From NCBI GenBank assembly GCA_024760905.1, contig CM045733.1:36592501-36656500 (forward strand): a stretch of 64,000 nt of DNA, in the 5' to 3' direction. Position 1 is the stretch's first letter; each line of letters starts with the position of its first letter. The stretch comes from Plotosus lineatus (Eukaryota; Chordata; Actinopteri; Siluriformes; Plotosidae). Both the position numbers and the translations under genes were made by a program. The notes under the pieces are model-generated. The model was not told the origin of the DNA, did no database searches, and saw only the letters and a program-made list of their open reading frames with translations. Positions 11,409 through 22,744 of this stretch are shown here, piece by piece.

Positions 11409-12810
11409 TTCTTCTTCTTCTTCTTTTACTTTCGGCTGCTCCCTTCAGGGGTCGCCACAGCAAATCATCCGCCTCCACCTCACCCTGTCCTCCACATCTT
11501 CTTTTCTGACTCCAACGACCTTCATGTCTTCCTTCACCACATCCATAAATCTCTTCTTTGGTCTTCCTCGAGGCCTTCGCCTGGTAGTTCCAACCTCAGC
11601 ATCCTACTGCCAATATACTCACTATCCCTCCTCTGTACATGTCCAAACCATCTCAATCTAGCCTCTCTGACTTTGTCTCCAAAACATCTTACGTGGGCTG
11701 TCCCTCTGATATACTAATTTCTGATCCAATCCATCCTCGTTACTCCCAGAGAGAACCTCAACATTTTCATCTCCGCTACCTCCAGCTCTGCCTCCTGCCT
11801 TTTCCTCAGCGCCACTGTTTCTAAGCCATACAACATCGCTGGCCTCACCACCGTCTTGTACACTTTTCACTTCATTCTTGCTGACGCTCTCCTATCGCAC
11901 ATCACACCGGACACTTTTCTCCAACCATTCCAGCCTGCCTGCACATGCTTCTTCACCTCTTTTCCACACTCTCCATTGCTCTGGATTGTTGAGCCTAAGT
12001 ACTTAAAATCCTCCACCTTCGTTATCTCTGCTCCCTGTAACATCACCGTTCCTCCTGGGTCCTTCTCATTCACACACATGTATTCTGATTTTCTGAGGCT
12101 AACCTTCATTCCTCTCCTTTCCAGGGCATACCTCCACCTCTCTAGATTTTCCTGCACTTGTTCTCTGCTCTCACTACAGATCACAATGTCATCTGCAAAC
12201 ATCATAGTCCATGGAGATTCTTGTCTCACCTGGTATGTCAGCCTGTCCATCACCATAGCAAACAAGAAGGGGCTCAGAGCTGACCCTTGATGCAGTCCCA
12301 CCGCCACCTTGAATTCGTCGGTCACACCAACAGCACACCTCACCACTGTCTTACATCTCTCATACATGTCCTGCACCACTCTAACATACTTCTCTGCCAC
12401 TCCAGACTTCCTCATGCAATACCACAGTTCTTCTCTTGGCACCCTGTCATATGCTTTTTCCAGATCCACAAAGGCACAATGTAGCTCCCTCTGACCTTCT
12501 CTGTACTTCTCTATTAACATCCTCAAAGCAAACATTGCATCTGTGGTGCTCTTTCTTGGCATGAAACCAAACTGTTGTTCACAAATGCTGACCTTAGTCT
12601 CGCTTCCACTATTCTTTCCCATAACTTCATCGTATGGCTCATCAACTTTATCCCTCTGTAGTTGCTGCAACTCTGCACGTCTCCCTTGTTCTTAAAAATG
12701 GGCACCAGCACACTTCTCCTCCACTCCTCCGGCATCTGCTCACTCTCTAGTACCTTGTTGAATGTTCTTGTCAGAAAATCTACTGCTACCTCTCCTAGAC
12801 ACTTCCATAC
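11409..12810 (-). pseudogene. RTE-clade LINE copy A, 5'-truncated reverse transcriptase
   Basis: This minus-strand copy starts within the reverse transcriptase region (CLGEVAVDFLTRTFNKVLES) and ends in the family 3' tail (GCGACCCCTGAAGGGAGCAG, CCGAAAG, then (GAA)n). A 267-codon frame at 11867-12670 holds the fingers and palm. It includes FGFMPRKSTTDAMFALRM, FVDLEKAYDRVPREELWY, LHQGSALSPFLFAMVMD and FADDIVICSESREQ, so the catalytic FADD box is present. A short deletion or frameshift near 12600 joins two frames, and another near 11867 disconnects the C-terminus. The element would reverse transcribe its own RNA at nicked target DNA, but this copy is dead. No TSD is identified. Confidence 0.88.
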
Positions 12811-13104
12811 TATCCAACCTATCATACAAGTCATTATAGTACTAATACTGATTGCAGAAGTAAGAATTAGATACGCTGGGTTTATACAGCTGTAGCAGGA
12901 TCAGGATCATTTGTGAAAGACCATTAAAGTCTGGAATAGACATAAACACTATTCTTAAAATATGATTTTATTTTTTTCTTTTCATTTATAGATAGATGTT
13001 TGAGTCCTTCATTTAATACTAAAACAGTAAATAGATACAAACAGATTAAAATTATTTTTCTGAGATTTAGTTTTTTTCTAAGTAAGCAAATGTTTTAAGA
13101 AGTA

Positions 13105-13300
13105 AATGTCTCAAAAAAAGTATCTAATTAAGTTATAATTACAAGATATGTCATAATTATGAGTTAGCAAGTCATATTTATTACCTATCATGTCATAATT
13201 ATGACTTTATCTATTTCACAATTACATCTCAGCTGTCTCAAAATTATGACTTACATCCAGTCTTTTGTTTTCCCAAGTGATAGAAATGGGCCTCCATACT
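13105..13300. repeat. AT-rich palindromic MITE-like repeat, copy 1
   Basis: The 12-mer TCATAATTATGA and variants recur several times (around 13150, 13193 and 13246), each self-complementary. The repeat ends in GAAATGGGCCTCCATAC. A related copy at 38850-39013 ends in AAAATGTGCTTCCATAC. It is probably a small non-autonomous DNA element, of unknown family. Confidence 0.55.
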
Positions 13301-13822
13301 TTTTTAATCCTCAACCATACATAAATAAAACCATTTAAACAGCTGTCTTATTCCTGTGTCGGGGCAGGAGGGGGGGGCGTTGTCATGCTTAAATCTACGC
13401 TCAGCAAACAAAAACTTATTGTTTTGATGCTCAAAGCATACCAACAAAACAGGTGGATTAAAGACAATGTTGTGCTATTTTATTACTTTCATTATTCTTG
13501 AAGAAACAACACTAAAATGTTCACTTTCTCATTGAGTGTCATGTACAGATCATCAAACTGTTCTGAAATTATATCTACTTTCATCTTTCCAAATGCAGTA
13601 TGATGACACTGAGCTGATTTTTTTTATTGTGATTATTATCATTATTATTATTATTATTACATGTTTTTGTTTCATGAGCAGCTGCCAGTCCCCTCTGAAC
13701 AGAGGAGTGAAGATGGAAGGCGAGTCTGAGTGATGGGTTGATATTTGTTTGTGTAATAAAAGATTGATATTCAAATTGGAGATGCAGGAGACAGCTGTTC
13801 AAGACACATTACGGCTATAACC

Positions 13823-13823
<1 letters not shown>

Positions 13824-13898
<75 letters not shown>
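13824..13898. repeat. (TG)n microsatellite
   Basis: A 75-bp uninterrupted TG repeat is followed by a short GA-rich tract. Confidence 0.98.
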
Positions 13899-13901
<3 letters not shown>

Positions 13902-13929
13902 AGAGATAGAGAGACAGAGACAGAGAGAT

Positions 13930-14675
13930 GCTGTCTGTAATATTGACCCCAATTTTGTATATTTTATATATACTTATATAGCTACTTTCGACATCTGTAT
14001 AATACAGAATACAGAAATCCAGTAACAGAAGAAGTTCATTATCATTTCAGATGTCCTGGTCATTATCTTTGCCAATTCACTTATTGGGCACTTTGCTATT
14101 TAATAATACATTTTTGTTTCAGGGGCTTGATTTTTACATAAGTGTGTATTTAAATTTATGGGTTTTTTTATTATCTGTATTTCGATCTTTGCCGTGTGTC
14201 TTTATGGTTAATATTACAGCAATATTTCTGATAAATGAGTGTAAATAAGATAGAGTCCATGGTTATTCATTTATACTACAAACTTGGTGAGAAAGAACAG
14301 TTTTGGTACATTATCACCATTCCTTTTACTTGGCAAGAAGAGAAAATGAAATATGAGTAAATCTATCTCCAGACTCATGTTCTTATCTAGGCCAAGTCTG
14401 ATAGTTAGGCTTTGTACATATATTAGATCACCTCTCTCGAGATCCGGCTCGTTTTCTTTCTCAAAGCTGCTTTAAAATCCCTGCATTGATGTGCACCATC
14501 TCACTAAAGCTAACCATAGCATCAAGGTAATGCCCTAAATTATCTTTACTTTACCACAGTGTAGACTAATAAGTACAAGAAACAAAGCTCATACATGCTG
14601 GGTGAAGTGATCCTAAATTTTCACTATTATAATGAATTCAACTTTAAATGAAAATATTGACCCAGCATAGTGCTT
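13930..14675. other. Intronic DNA, nothing recognised
   Basis: AT-rich. Open frames here are short and match no family I know. Confidence 0.5.
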
Positions 14676-14679
14676 AGAA

Positions 14680-14935
14680 CCTCCGTATTACAGCAAGAAG
14701 GTCTGGGGTTTGTTTTCTGGGTTGATGAGGTTGTTTTTGAGTGAAGTTTGCAGCACACTGGGCTAATTGGCTGTTTCAAATTGCCCCTATGTTTGAGCAA
14801 TACATGGTGTATGCGTTCCTGTAATAGTTTGGCAAGCTGTTTAAGGTAAATGCTACCTGCATCCAGAGTTGGTGAAACTAGGCACTAGCCGACCCCCTTA
14901 CCGTAAAATAAAGCAGTTTGGTGAATTACTTAAAT
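14680..14935 (+). repeat. Decayed SINE B
   Basis: The order ACAGCAAGAAGGTCTGGGGT, GAGTGAAGTTTGCAG, CAAATTGCCCCTATGTTTG, GGCAAGCTGTTTAAGG, GTTGGTGAAACTAGGCACTA, ATAAAGCAGTTTGG is SINE B with its L2-like tail, strongly mutated. Confidence 0.65.
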
Positions 14936-15089
14936 ATTTGATAAGGTAGGACAAGCGTATGTGTCCATGAGTATGCATTCTGCTGCATATCATTCTATAG
15001 TGACAAAGTAAATAGACCATTTTTTTCCTTATAGCTGCTTTGCCTAAGTAGTCAAGTTGGATAATATATACACAGCCATATCACAAATT

Positions 15090-15347
15090 GCAGTGATATG
15101 CAATTGTGGTGGTGTAGTGGTTAGAGTGCTGGGCTCATAATCAGGAGGTTGTGAGTTCAAATCCCACTGAGACCCTCACTGTGCTAAGACCCCTGGGCAA
15201 GGTCTCAACCACAAGTGTGCCTCTGTTCACCCAGCAGTATAAATGGGTACCCGTAAAAATATACTGGGAAGGTAACCTGCGATGGACTAGCGTCCCATCC
15301 AGGAGGAGTTGAACTCCTAGTTCAGGTTGTAAACACCAAACCCAAAA
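15090..15347 (+). mobile_element. SINE C, tRNA-Met-like head, full length with 14-bp TSD
   Basis: Internal pol III promoter boxes are intact: A box TGGTGTAGTGG and B box GAGTTCAAATCCC. The loop between them, GGGCTCATAATCAGGAGG, reads like an elongator tRNA-Met anticodon arm (CAT). A tRNA-unrelated body (CCCCTGGGCAAGG, GTTCACCCAGCAGTATAAAT, GGACTAGCGTCCCATCCAGG) follows, with no poly(A) tail. CCATATCACAAATT at 15076-15089 and 15348-15361 is a perfect TSD. It is a retroposed SINE, not a functional tRNA gene. Confidence 0.88.
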
Positions 15348-15491
15348 CCATATCACAAATTAGGACACACCATTAAATAGTCAACTCTTCAGAAAGTTTC
15401 ACATAATGTCCAGTTTTTATTTATTTATGGAAAAGAAAGCAATTTAATCGTAATTAAACAACATGGATCAAATTTTTGCTCATCAAACATA

Positions 15492-16459
15492 CACTGCCCT
15501 TTATAAATATTGATTATTGATGACCCGGTTAAGATGTGTTCTTTAGCTTCGAATAATTTTGGACCAGAGTGGGGGGGGGGGGTTGTTGTTGCAAAAAGCT
15601 CCATCGTGGTCTCATCTGGACAAAGCACACGGTCCCAATTGAAGCCCCAGTACCGCTTAGCAAACCGTAAACGTTTACTTTTACGATTGTGCGTGAGAAA
15701 AGGTTTTTTATATGCATACCTCTCAAAAAGCTTTTTGGCATGTAGATAGCACTTGATGGTTGTCTTGGAAACTTTGCGAGAGCCCAAGATGCTACTATTT
15801 GTTATGATTCTTTAACATTGAGCTTTGAAGAACTTTTTAACTTTTTAGTTCTCTTACCATCCTCCTTACTGTGCTTGGTATCAAAAGAAACCTGCATCCT
15901 CGTCCAGGCTTGTTTACCACTGTCCCAGTCGTTTAAAACTTCTTAATGATTCCTTGGACGGTTGATATTACAGGTGGGTGCAGGCAAATGGCTATCTTCT
16001 TGTAGTCATTGCCTGACTTGTGAAGGTCGACACATCGCTGCCTTACTTGAGTGGTGTGCTCCTTTATCTTTCCAATGTTGAAGAGTGGCTAAGAGAAATG
16101 GATTTTGTGTTACATCATATTTGTACCCCAAGCAAACAGGAAGTGATGAGTTATTAATTAAATGTTCCTAGATACTCTGATCAACTTTGTAAATTATTGT
16201 TGAAATGACAGAAATGCTTCAATTACATTCATTTCCTAGTAATTGTTATGGGTGCCAATAATTATGCAACAGTTTATTTTATGATAAATAATTAGTTCTT
16301 CGTCGAGGATTTTATTTTCTCCTTAAAAGTCGCTTGAGTTGAAGTTTACATTTTGTATAATTTTTAGTGTGAGAGTATGCTTTGGCAATAAAAAAATCAA
16401 TTTATTTTAAGGTTTGCAACACATCTTAACCATGGGTGACAATAATTATGGAGGCACTG
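15492..16459 (-). pseudogene. Tc1-like family A transposon, internally deleted, transposase remnant
   Basis: The element is bounded by TA at both ends (15490-15491 and 16460-16461), with the right end reading GAGGCACTG. The minus strand carries pieces of a DD34E transposase: the HTH part near 15950-16080, then KKLFERYAYKKPFLTHNR..RFAKRYWGFNWDRVLCPDETTMELF, the block holding the first catalytic Asp. A poly-G run near 15571 interrupts the frame and the second Asp and Glu are missing. The terminal repeat (about 200 bp at 16250-16459) matches 7940-8136. Confidence 0.8.
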
Positions 16460-16499
16460 TAAAGATACAAAAAACAATGCATATTTCATTGGAGGAAAG

Positions 16500-17650
16500 A
16501 TTTAGTCCACCCTATCCCCTAATAATTAGTGTTACCCACTTTGGCTGAAATAACTTCAGTGAAATGCTTATTGTATCTTCTACTAATCGCTGACATTGAT
16601 TTGAGGAATATTTGCTCCAGTCCTGAATGCAGAATTCTTTCAGCTGTGAGATATTTGAGGGATTTCTTGCATGCACAGCCAGTTTCAAGTTGCCCCACAG
16701 CATCTCAATGGGATTAAGATCTGGGCATTGACTGGGCCATTCCAGAACTCTCAACTTTGTTTTCAGTCGGTCCTTGGTGGAGTTAATGTTATGTTTTTGG
16801 TCACTGTCATGTTGCACTGTCCATTTCCACTTTAGCTTTAAATTTTTTTATAGATCGTAAAAAAACACAAGATAAAACACAAGTTCTTCAAGCGCCCTCT
16901 GAAACACAGTAGAATTCATAGTGGTGTCTATGATGCTGAGCTGGCCAGGTCCTGCTGCAGCAAAGCATCCCCAGACCATGACACTTCCAGCTTCATGCTT
17001 CACAGATGGTATGAGGTGCTTTCTCTGGAATGCTGTATTTAGTTTACACCAAACATGTCTTCTGTTCTGGTGGCCAAATAATTCAACTTTAAACAAATCA
17101 ATGCAAAGACCATTATTCCATAAAATTTGGCCTTTGTCTACATTCTCTCTGGCAAATTTCAGTTCGGCCTTAATGTTCTTTTTAGAAGCAAAAGTTTCCT
17201 CCTTGCACACCTTCTATGAAGGTTAAACTTGTATACTCTGTTTAGGTAATAGAGTGTGCTGTCACATCGAGAGTAGTGGGGACCTGCTGTAGCTCTAATG
17301 ACAATATTTTAAGACTTTTGATGACTTCTTTTAGCATCTTACGATCTGCTGAGGGGATGAACTTGCTTAGACGACCAGAACTGGGCATGGTGGTAGTTGT
17401 TTGGAATGTCCTCCACTTGGAAACTATTTTCCAGATGGTGGAATGGCTGACATCAAATTCTTTTGATATCTTTTTAAATCCCTTACCAGACTCATAAGCA
17501 TCCAGAATCTTCTTCCTGAGGGCCTCAGATAGCTCTTTGGATTTCACTATGGTGCTCAGTCCCACCTCAACAGACACGAACGTGCGAAATTAGATGTCTG
17601 AGCTTTAAAAGGACACACCTTCTTCAAAATGCTGTGTAACAATGTTCTGA
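16500..17650 (-). pseudogene. Tc1-like family B transposase remnant
   Basis: In minus-strand order the pieces are as follows. An N-terminal HTH is at 17242-17577 (KSKELSEALRKKILDAYESG, FDVSHSTIWKIVSKW). A central block is at 16848-17210 (FKVELFGHQNRRHVW, PSVKHEAGSVMVWGCFAAAG). The C-terminal catalytic block is at 16512-16817 (LEWPSQCPDLNPIEMLWGNLK, with the catalytic Glu). The frames are disconnected by indels, and the first Asp (normally WTDE) is lost. No matching terminal repeats are seen, and one end meets a LINE fragment. Confidence 0.85.
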
Positions 17651-17654
17651 TCAT

Positions 17655-18500
17655 GTGCACCTGATCTGATACACCTGATACAGAGACCGAATGCCCCGTA
17701 GCAACTGGTCTGGTACACCGTACTCCTGGAGCACACCCCACCAAATAGCCCTGGGGACATGGTAGAAAGCCTTTTCACAATCCACAAAACACCTGTGAAC
17801 AGATTGTGCAAACTCCCATGCCACCTCCAGGATTCTGGTGAAAGTTGGTCGAGAGTGTCACAGCCAGAATGAAAACCACATTTTTCCTCATGAATCTGAG
17901 ATACAACTATCGATTGGATCCTCCTCTAGAGTACTCCTGCATAGACTTTCCTGGGTATGCTGAGAAGTGTGATTTAATGATAATTGGAACACACCCTCCA
18001 GTCCCCCCTTTTTAAAAAGGGGATGACCACCTTGGTTTGCCAATCCAGAGGTATGACCCCTGATGATCACGTGATGTTGCAGAGACATGTCAACCCAAAC
18101 AGTCCTACGACATCCAAAGCCTTGAGATGTTTATGTAAGACCTCATCCACCCCCAGAGCTCGAGCACTGAGGACCTTTTTGACTACCTCAGCAACCTCAG
18201 CTCCAGTGATGGGTGGACCCCCACCTAAACCACTCAGGTTCTTTCTCCTCTATTGATGGAATGTTGTTGGGCTTGAAATATTATATATTTATATATATAA
18301 TAAATATATAATAGGTCCTCGAAATATTCCATCCACCTCATGTGAACATCCCCAGTCAAGGTGAGCAGCTTCTTCCCCTCCTGAGGTGTCAGATGGTTGT
18401 CCAGAACCTTTTCAAGGCCAACCAATAGTTGCTTTCCAGGCTTCATTGAATTCCTCCCACACCTGAGATTTTGCATCAGCACTAGGGGGATGCAGTAAAT
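17655..18500 (-). pseudogene. Third LINE lineage, reverse transcriptase fragment
   Basis: The minus strand carries a decayed non-LTR reverse transcriptase. KVLDNHLTPQEGKKLL and GDVHMRWMEYFEDL are followed by an ALSARAPGVDEV-like stretch, a LFKKG block, and a stretch corresponding to MCFVDLEKAFDRVPRG and VLWGVLQEYGVP (here HRCFVDCEKAFYHVPRAIWW). Stops and indels are frequent. An AT-rich insertion, TATATATTTATATATATAAT, interrupts it near 18280-18312. It differs in sequence from the RTE copies. A SINE is inserted beside it at 18522. Confidence 0.75.
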
Positions 18501-18521
18501 TTGACCTGCCAATACCTGTCT

Positions 18522-18654
18522 ACTGCTGTCCCTTGCTAAAGGGTTGTGACAGGAAGGGCATCCGATGTAAAAACCTATGCCAAATCAAATGTGCGAATCG
18601 GATGATTCACTGTGGCGACTCCCGAGAAAGGGAAAAAAGCGAAAGGAAAAGAAG
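18522..18654 (+). mobile_element. SINE family A, severely 5'-truncated, RTE tail, 11-bp TSD
   Basis: Only the 3' part survives: CCCTTGCTAAAGGGTTGTG, CATCCGATGTAAAAACC, then the RTE tail CTGTGGCGACTCCCGAG..GCGAAAGGAAAAG. AATACCTGTCT at 18511-18521 and 18655-18665 flanks it. Confidence 0.88.
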
Positions 18655-19200
18655 AATACCTGTCTGCTGCCTCAGTAGTCCTACAGGCCAAAAAGAACTG
18701 ATAGGCTGCTTTTTTTTCAGTTGGACAGCTTCCCTCACTGCAGGCATCCACCACTGGATGTGGGGGTTACTGCCATGACAGTCACCTTGTTTTTGTGGCA
18801 TTTTCATTAACTATTTCCCCTATTCATCCTTAATTTCCTTATTTTTTAATTCAATGAATATTTATTTATTTATTTTTTAAAAATACACTATGCACTGAAG
18901 CTGCATTAATTGAAGCATGATGTAGCGAGGGATCCCTGTAGCTCGGTACTCGAACACTTTAGAGGTCGAACAAATCGGAATTCGACCAAAAAATCCAGGG
19001 GGTTTTTTGTCCCGGAAATTGACCAAAATCCGGAAGTCGAATGCTAAAAAAGCGCGAGAAAAAAACGAGACCAAGAGGGAGGGGAAATGCGCGCTTTCCA
19101 GAAGTTTGGAAGTTGTTGATACTATGCATCACCCTGATAAAGCTGGCGCTGTTCTGGGGAAGACTGGAAGTTGTTGATACTATGTATCGCTGTGAACACA

Positions 19201-19323
19201 TTTAACGATGAGGTCATGAGGCACTTCCGTAAGGTTTTGAAAAGAAGGCAGAAACAAGCCATGTTAGAAATGTTCAAGAAAAGAAAGGGACATCCTGAGG
19301 AAGAGTCATCCATGCCAGAGTAG
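19201..19323 (+). pseudogene. Tigger/pogo-like transposase C-terminal fragment
   Basis: The frame reads NDEVMRHFRKVLKRRQKQAM, then LEMFKKRKGHPEEESSMPE and a stop (TAG at 19321). The pattern basic helix..KRRQKQ..L..F..K resembles the C-terminal tail of pogo/Tigger transposases (KRRQQQTTLDxF). No catalytic region or CENP-B-type DNA-binding domain is present. The identification rests on one short motif. Confidence 0.5.
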
Positions 19324-19367
19324 TAAGAGAAAAAAAAAAAACACCTTTGGCTGATTCATCTGAAGCT

Positions 19368-19619
19368 GTTATGGAAGGGGATCCGCCACCCCTCTCCCTC
19401 TCTGTTATGGAAGGGGATCCGCTTCCTCTCTCCCTCTCTGTTATGGAAGGGGATCCGATTCCTCTCTCCCTCTCTGTTATTGAAGGGGATCCGCTTCCTC
19501 TCTCCCTCTCTGTTATGGAAGGGGATCTTCTTCAACTCTTCCTCTCTGTTGTGGAAGGGGATCCACTTCTTCTCTCCGTCTCTGTAATGGAAGGGGATCC
19601 GCTTCCTCTCTCCCTCTCC
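19368..19619 (+). repeat. 36-bp minisatellite, exactly 7 units
   Basis: Units start at 19368, 19404, 19440, 19476, 19512, 19548 and 19584 with no indel. Each contains GGAAGGGGATC and CTCTCC. On the plus strand the units encode the 12-residue repeat VMEGDPLPLSLS within a 114-codon frame (19347-19691). The minus strand is open as well, giving a NREGERKRIPFH-type repeat. Confidence 0.97.
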
Positions 19620-20714
19620 AACATTTACGTATGCCAACTGCTCACCACCACAAAGGTAAAAATTCTTATCTTTATTTTTGTTATGCTTTAACTGTACTGT
19701 GGTTTTTATTTTAGTGTGTTATGGTCTCTTTTGTGAGAGACTCTGGTTTTGGCGGCTCTAACTCTCTCTATGCATGCAGCACTGAAGAGGGGCGTGACTA
19801 TCACATGCAGGTGGAGTGCTAAATGAACACACCTTATTCCACTTAGCAATCACCGGACTTCTCTAACAATGACTACAATTTCCCCGTGTTCCAGTGACTT
19901 CCCTTTGAATAATAAATCTCATTTGTTTTCATTACACTCTGTCTAGTGCATTTTTGTGTCCGGCTGAACGTTTTGCCCACATTCGACGGAGAGCGCCACA
20001 TTTAAACATTTACTGAATTAAACAACTTAAAAAATGAAAAATAAGCTGCAATGAGCACTTTCAAAAAAACTCACGAACCAACAGTACATCTCTCCTTTAC
20101 ACGTGTGACAAACAAGCATTATAGGTACAGTACTATGGAGATTCAGCTCCCTCCTGGCCAATGGGAGGCCAACAGGAGGCCAGCAGGGCGGGATGTTGGG
20201 AGACAGTCAATGAGAGAGCAACTCTCGCATTGTTTGAATGTTTGAAAGCGCATTTTTATGTTTGAATGGCGAGTTTGAATGTTTGAATGGCGCGTTTGGT
20301 GCTTTTCATAAGAAGAACTTGTTTCGTATACAGAGGGCAAAAATTTAGGAAAATGTTTTTCGTATACTGGATTTTTCATATTCAGGGTGTTTATATAAAT
20401 TAAATATATAATTGAGTCATATTTAATGTCCTCCCATCATACATTCTTCCCTATAACAAGACAAATACCAAACATTGAAGACAAAGTTCACCATGAGCTT
20501 CCTTTGAAGTAGTTGAAGACAGCCAACTGAATTTTTTTCCAATGGGCTGCTCATTCATAGTCGAGAAAGGTTTAACAGACTTAGAAAGTATCAGTAAATA
20601 CCCCTTTTTATTCATGAGCTTACAGATGCCATGATTGCCAAGTCATCTCCTATCAGTTGACAACTATTAGGAGGGGTCGAAGTCAGCACTCCTACCGGTG
20701 CTGGTCCCCACGTC

Positions 20715-21060
20715 CATCCATTCATTTTCTGAACTGAACTGTTTAATCCAAATTAAGGTCGCGGGGAGGCTGGCGCCCATCTCAGCCGACTCTGGGTGAG
20801 GTCAGTGTACACCCTGGAGAGCTCACCAGGCCATCATAGGGCCAACACTCACACAACGATTTATACTTACACTCATACCTAGGGGTGATTTGGAAGAGCC
20901 AATTAAAATGCTTTGCATGCTTTTTTGACTGTGCGAGGAAACTCACACAAGCATGGGGAGAAATGCAACCTCCACACAGAAACGCCCGAGCTGGGAATCA
21001 AACCCAGGACTCTCTTGCTGTGAGATGGACGTGCTAAACACTACGCCACCATACCCTCTG
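20715..21060 (-). mobile_element. SINE B, near full length
   Basis: On the minus strand it has the head (GGTATGGTGGCGTAGTG, CACAGCAAGAGAGTCCTGGG), then GTGTGGAGGTTGCATTTCTC, CATGCAAAGCATTTTAATTG, TCACCCCTAGGTATGAGTG, and the full L2-like tail (GATGGCCTGGTGAGCTCTCC, GATGGGCGCCAGCCTCCCC). It is the clearest guide to SINE B organisation here. Unlike other copies it lacks a long (TG)n. Confidence 0.8.
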
Positions 21061-21187
21061 TTCCACTGGTATTCCTTTTTAATTCTCTATTCTTGTCATG
21101 TTCACAGAGATGACAGTGTCTTTAGCTCTGCCACTTCCAGTCCCACCTCCTATCCTTTTGCTTGTGTTACCATCTCCTAATGATATA

Positions 21188-22738
21188 GCAGGACATGCAG
21201 CAAGTTAGAGTGATTAAGGACAGAGAGGGAAATGTATTGACTGAGGACAGAAGTGTGCTGGGAAGATGGAAAGAGTACTTTGAAGAGCTGAGGAATGAGG
21301 AAAATGAGAGTGAAATAAGAGTAGAAGAGGTGATTGTCGAGGACCAGGATGTAGCAAACATTGGTAAGGGTGAAGTGAGGAGGGCATTGAAGAGGATGAA
21401 GAATGGAAAGGCAGTTGGTCCTCATGACATACCGGTGGAGGTATGGAAGTGTTTAGGAGAGGTAGCAGTAGATTTCCTGACAAGAAAATTCAACAAGGTC
21501 TTAGAGAGTGAGAGGATGCCAGAGGAATGGAGGAGAAGTGTGCTGGTGCCCATTTTTAAGAACAAGGGAGACGTGCAGAGTTGTGGCAACTACAGAGGGA
21601 TAAAGTTGATGAGCCATACGATGAAGTTATGGGAAAGAATAGTGAAGCTAAACTAAGGGCAGAAGTCAGCATTTGTGAACAACAGTTTGGTTTCGTGCCA
21701 AGAAAGAGCACCACAGATGCAGTGTTTGCCTTGAGGATGTTAATAGAGAAGTACAGAGAAGGTCAGAAGGAGCTGCATTGTGCCTTTTTGGATCTGGAGA
21801 AAGCATATGACAGGGTGCCGAGAGAGGAATTTTGGTATTGCATGAGGAAGTCTGGAGTGGCAGAGAAGTATGCTACAGTGGTGCAGGACATGTATGAGAG
21901 ATGTAAGACAGTGGTGAGGTGTGCTGTTGGTGTGACACAAGAGTTCAAGGTGGAGGTGGGACTGCATCAAGGGTCAGCTCTGAGCCCCTTCTTGTTTGCT
22001 ATGGTGCTGGACAAGCTGACAGACGAGGTTAGACAATATTCCCCATGGACTATGACAAGAACTCAAGATGAACGGTGAGGTTACAGGGAGCAGAGATAAG
22101 GAAGGTGCAGGATTTTAAGTACTTAGGCTCAACAATCCAGCGCAGTGGAGAGTGTGGAAAAGAGGTCAAGAAGCGTGTGCAGGCAGGTTGGAATGGTTGG
22201 AGAAAAGTGTCCGGTGTGATGTGTGATTGGAGGGTATCGGCAAGAAAGAAAGGAAAAGTGTACAAGACGGTTGAGGTCAGCGATGTTGTATGGTTTAGAA
22301 ACAGTGGCCCTGGGGAAAAGACAGGAAGCAGAGCTGGAGGAAAAGACAAAAGAAAGAGTAGGAGGTAGCAGAGATGAAAATGTTGAGGTTCTCTTTGGGA
22401 GTAACGAGGATGGATAGGATCAGGAATGTGCAGATCAGAGGGACAGCACATGTAAGACGTTTTGGAGACAAAGTCAGAGAGGCTAGATTGAGATGGTTTG
22501 GACATATACAGAGGAGGGATAGTGAGTATATTGGTAGTAGGATGTTGAGGTTGGATCTTCCATGCAGAAGGCCTAGAGGAAGACCAAAGAGACGATTCAT
22601 GGATGTGGTGAAGGAGGACATGAAGGTAGTTGGTGTAAGAGAAGAAGATGCAAAGGATAGGGTGAGATTGACTCAGATTATTCACTGTGGCGACCCTTGA
22701 AGGGAACAGCCGAAAAGAGAAGAAGAAGAAGAAGAAGA
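21188..22738 (+). pseudogene. RTE-clade LINE copy B, catalytic box deleted
   Basis: This 5'-truncated copy begins in the linker before the reverse transcriptase (QQVRVIKDREGNVLTEDRSV). The frames are 21195-21656, 21581-22078, 22075-22368 and 22374-22700. They carry FGFVPRKSTTDAVFALRML, FLDLEKAYDRVPREEFWY and LHQGSALSPFLFAMVLD. At about 22055 the sequence jumps from SPWTM to VRLQGAEI, losing roughly 160 bp including the FADD catalytic box and the next motif. The C-terminus (RLRWFGHIQRRDSEYIGSRM, RPRGRPKRRF) and the GCGACCCTTGAAGGGAACAG..(GAA)n tail remain. It cannot encode an active polymerase. Confidence 0.9.
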
Positions 22739-22744
22739 AATAAA

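Larger units (their letters stand above)
18920..20400 (+). mobile_element. Probable pogo/Tigger-like DNA transposon remnant
   Basis: It opens with terminal-repeat-like sequence (GATCCCTGTAGCTCGGTACT) and contains a transposase C-terminus-like frame at 19201-19323 and a minisatellite. Sequence resembling a distal terminus lies near 20300-20395 (CGTATACTGGATTTTTC). A local duplication of GGAAGTTGTTGATACTATG occurs at about 19109 and 19169. The ends do not match well enough to prove boundaries. Confidence 0.45.

Noticed and set aside
15104..15175. A functional tRNA-Met gene
   Set aside because: It is the head of a SINE with flanking target-site duplication and no acceptor-stem pairing that I can see.
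18500..18800. A host gene on the plus strand (18533-18778 frame)
   Set aside because: The frame runs through a SINE fragment and its flanks and has no conserved features.
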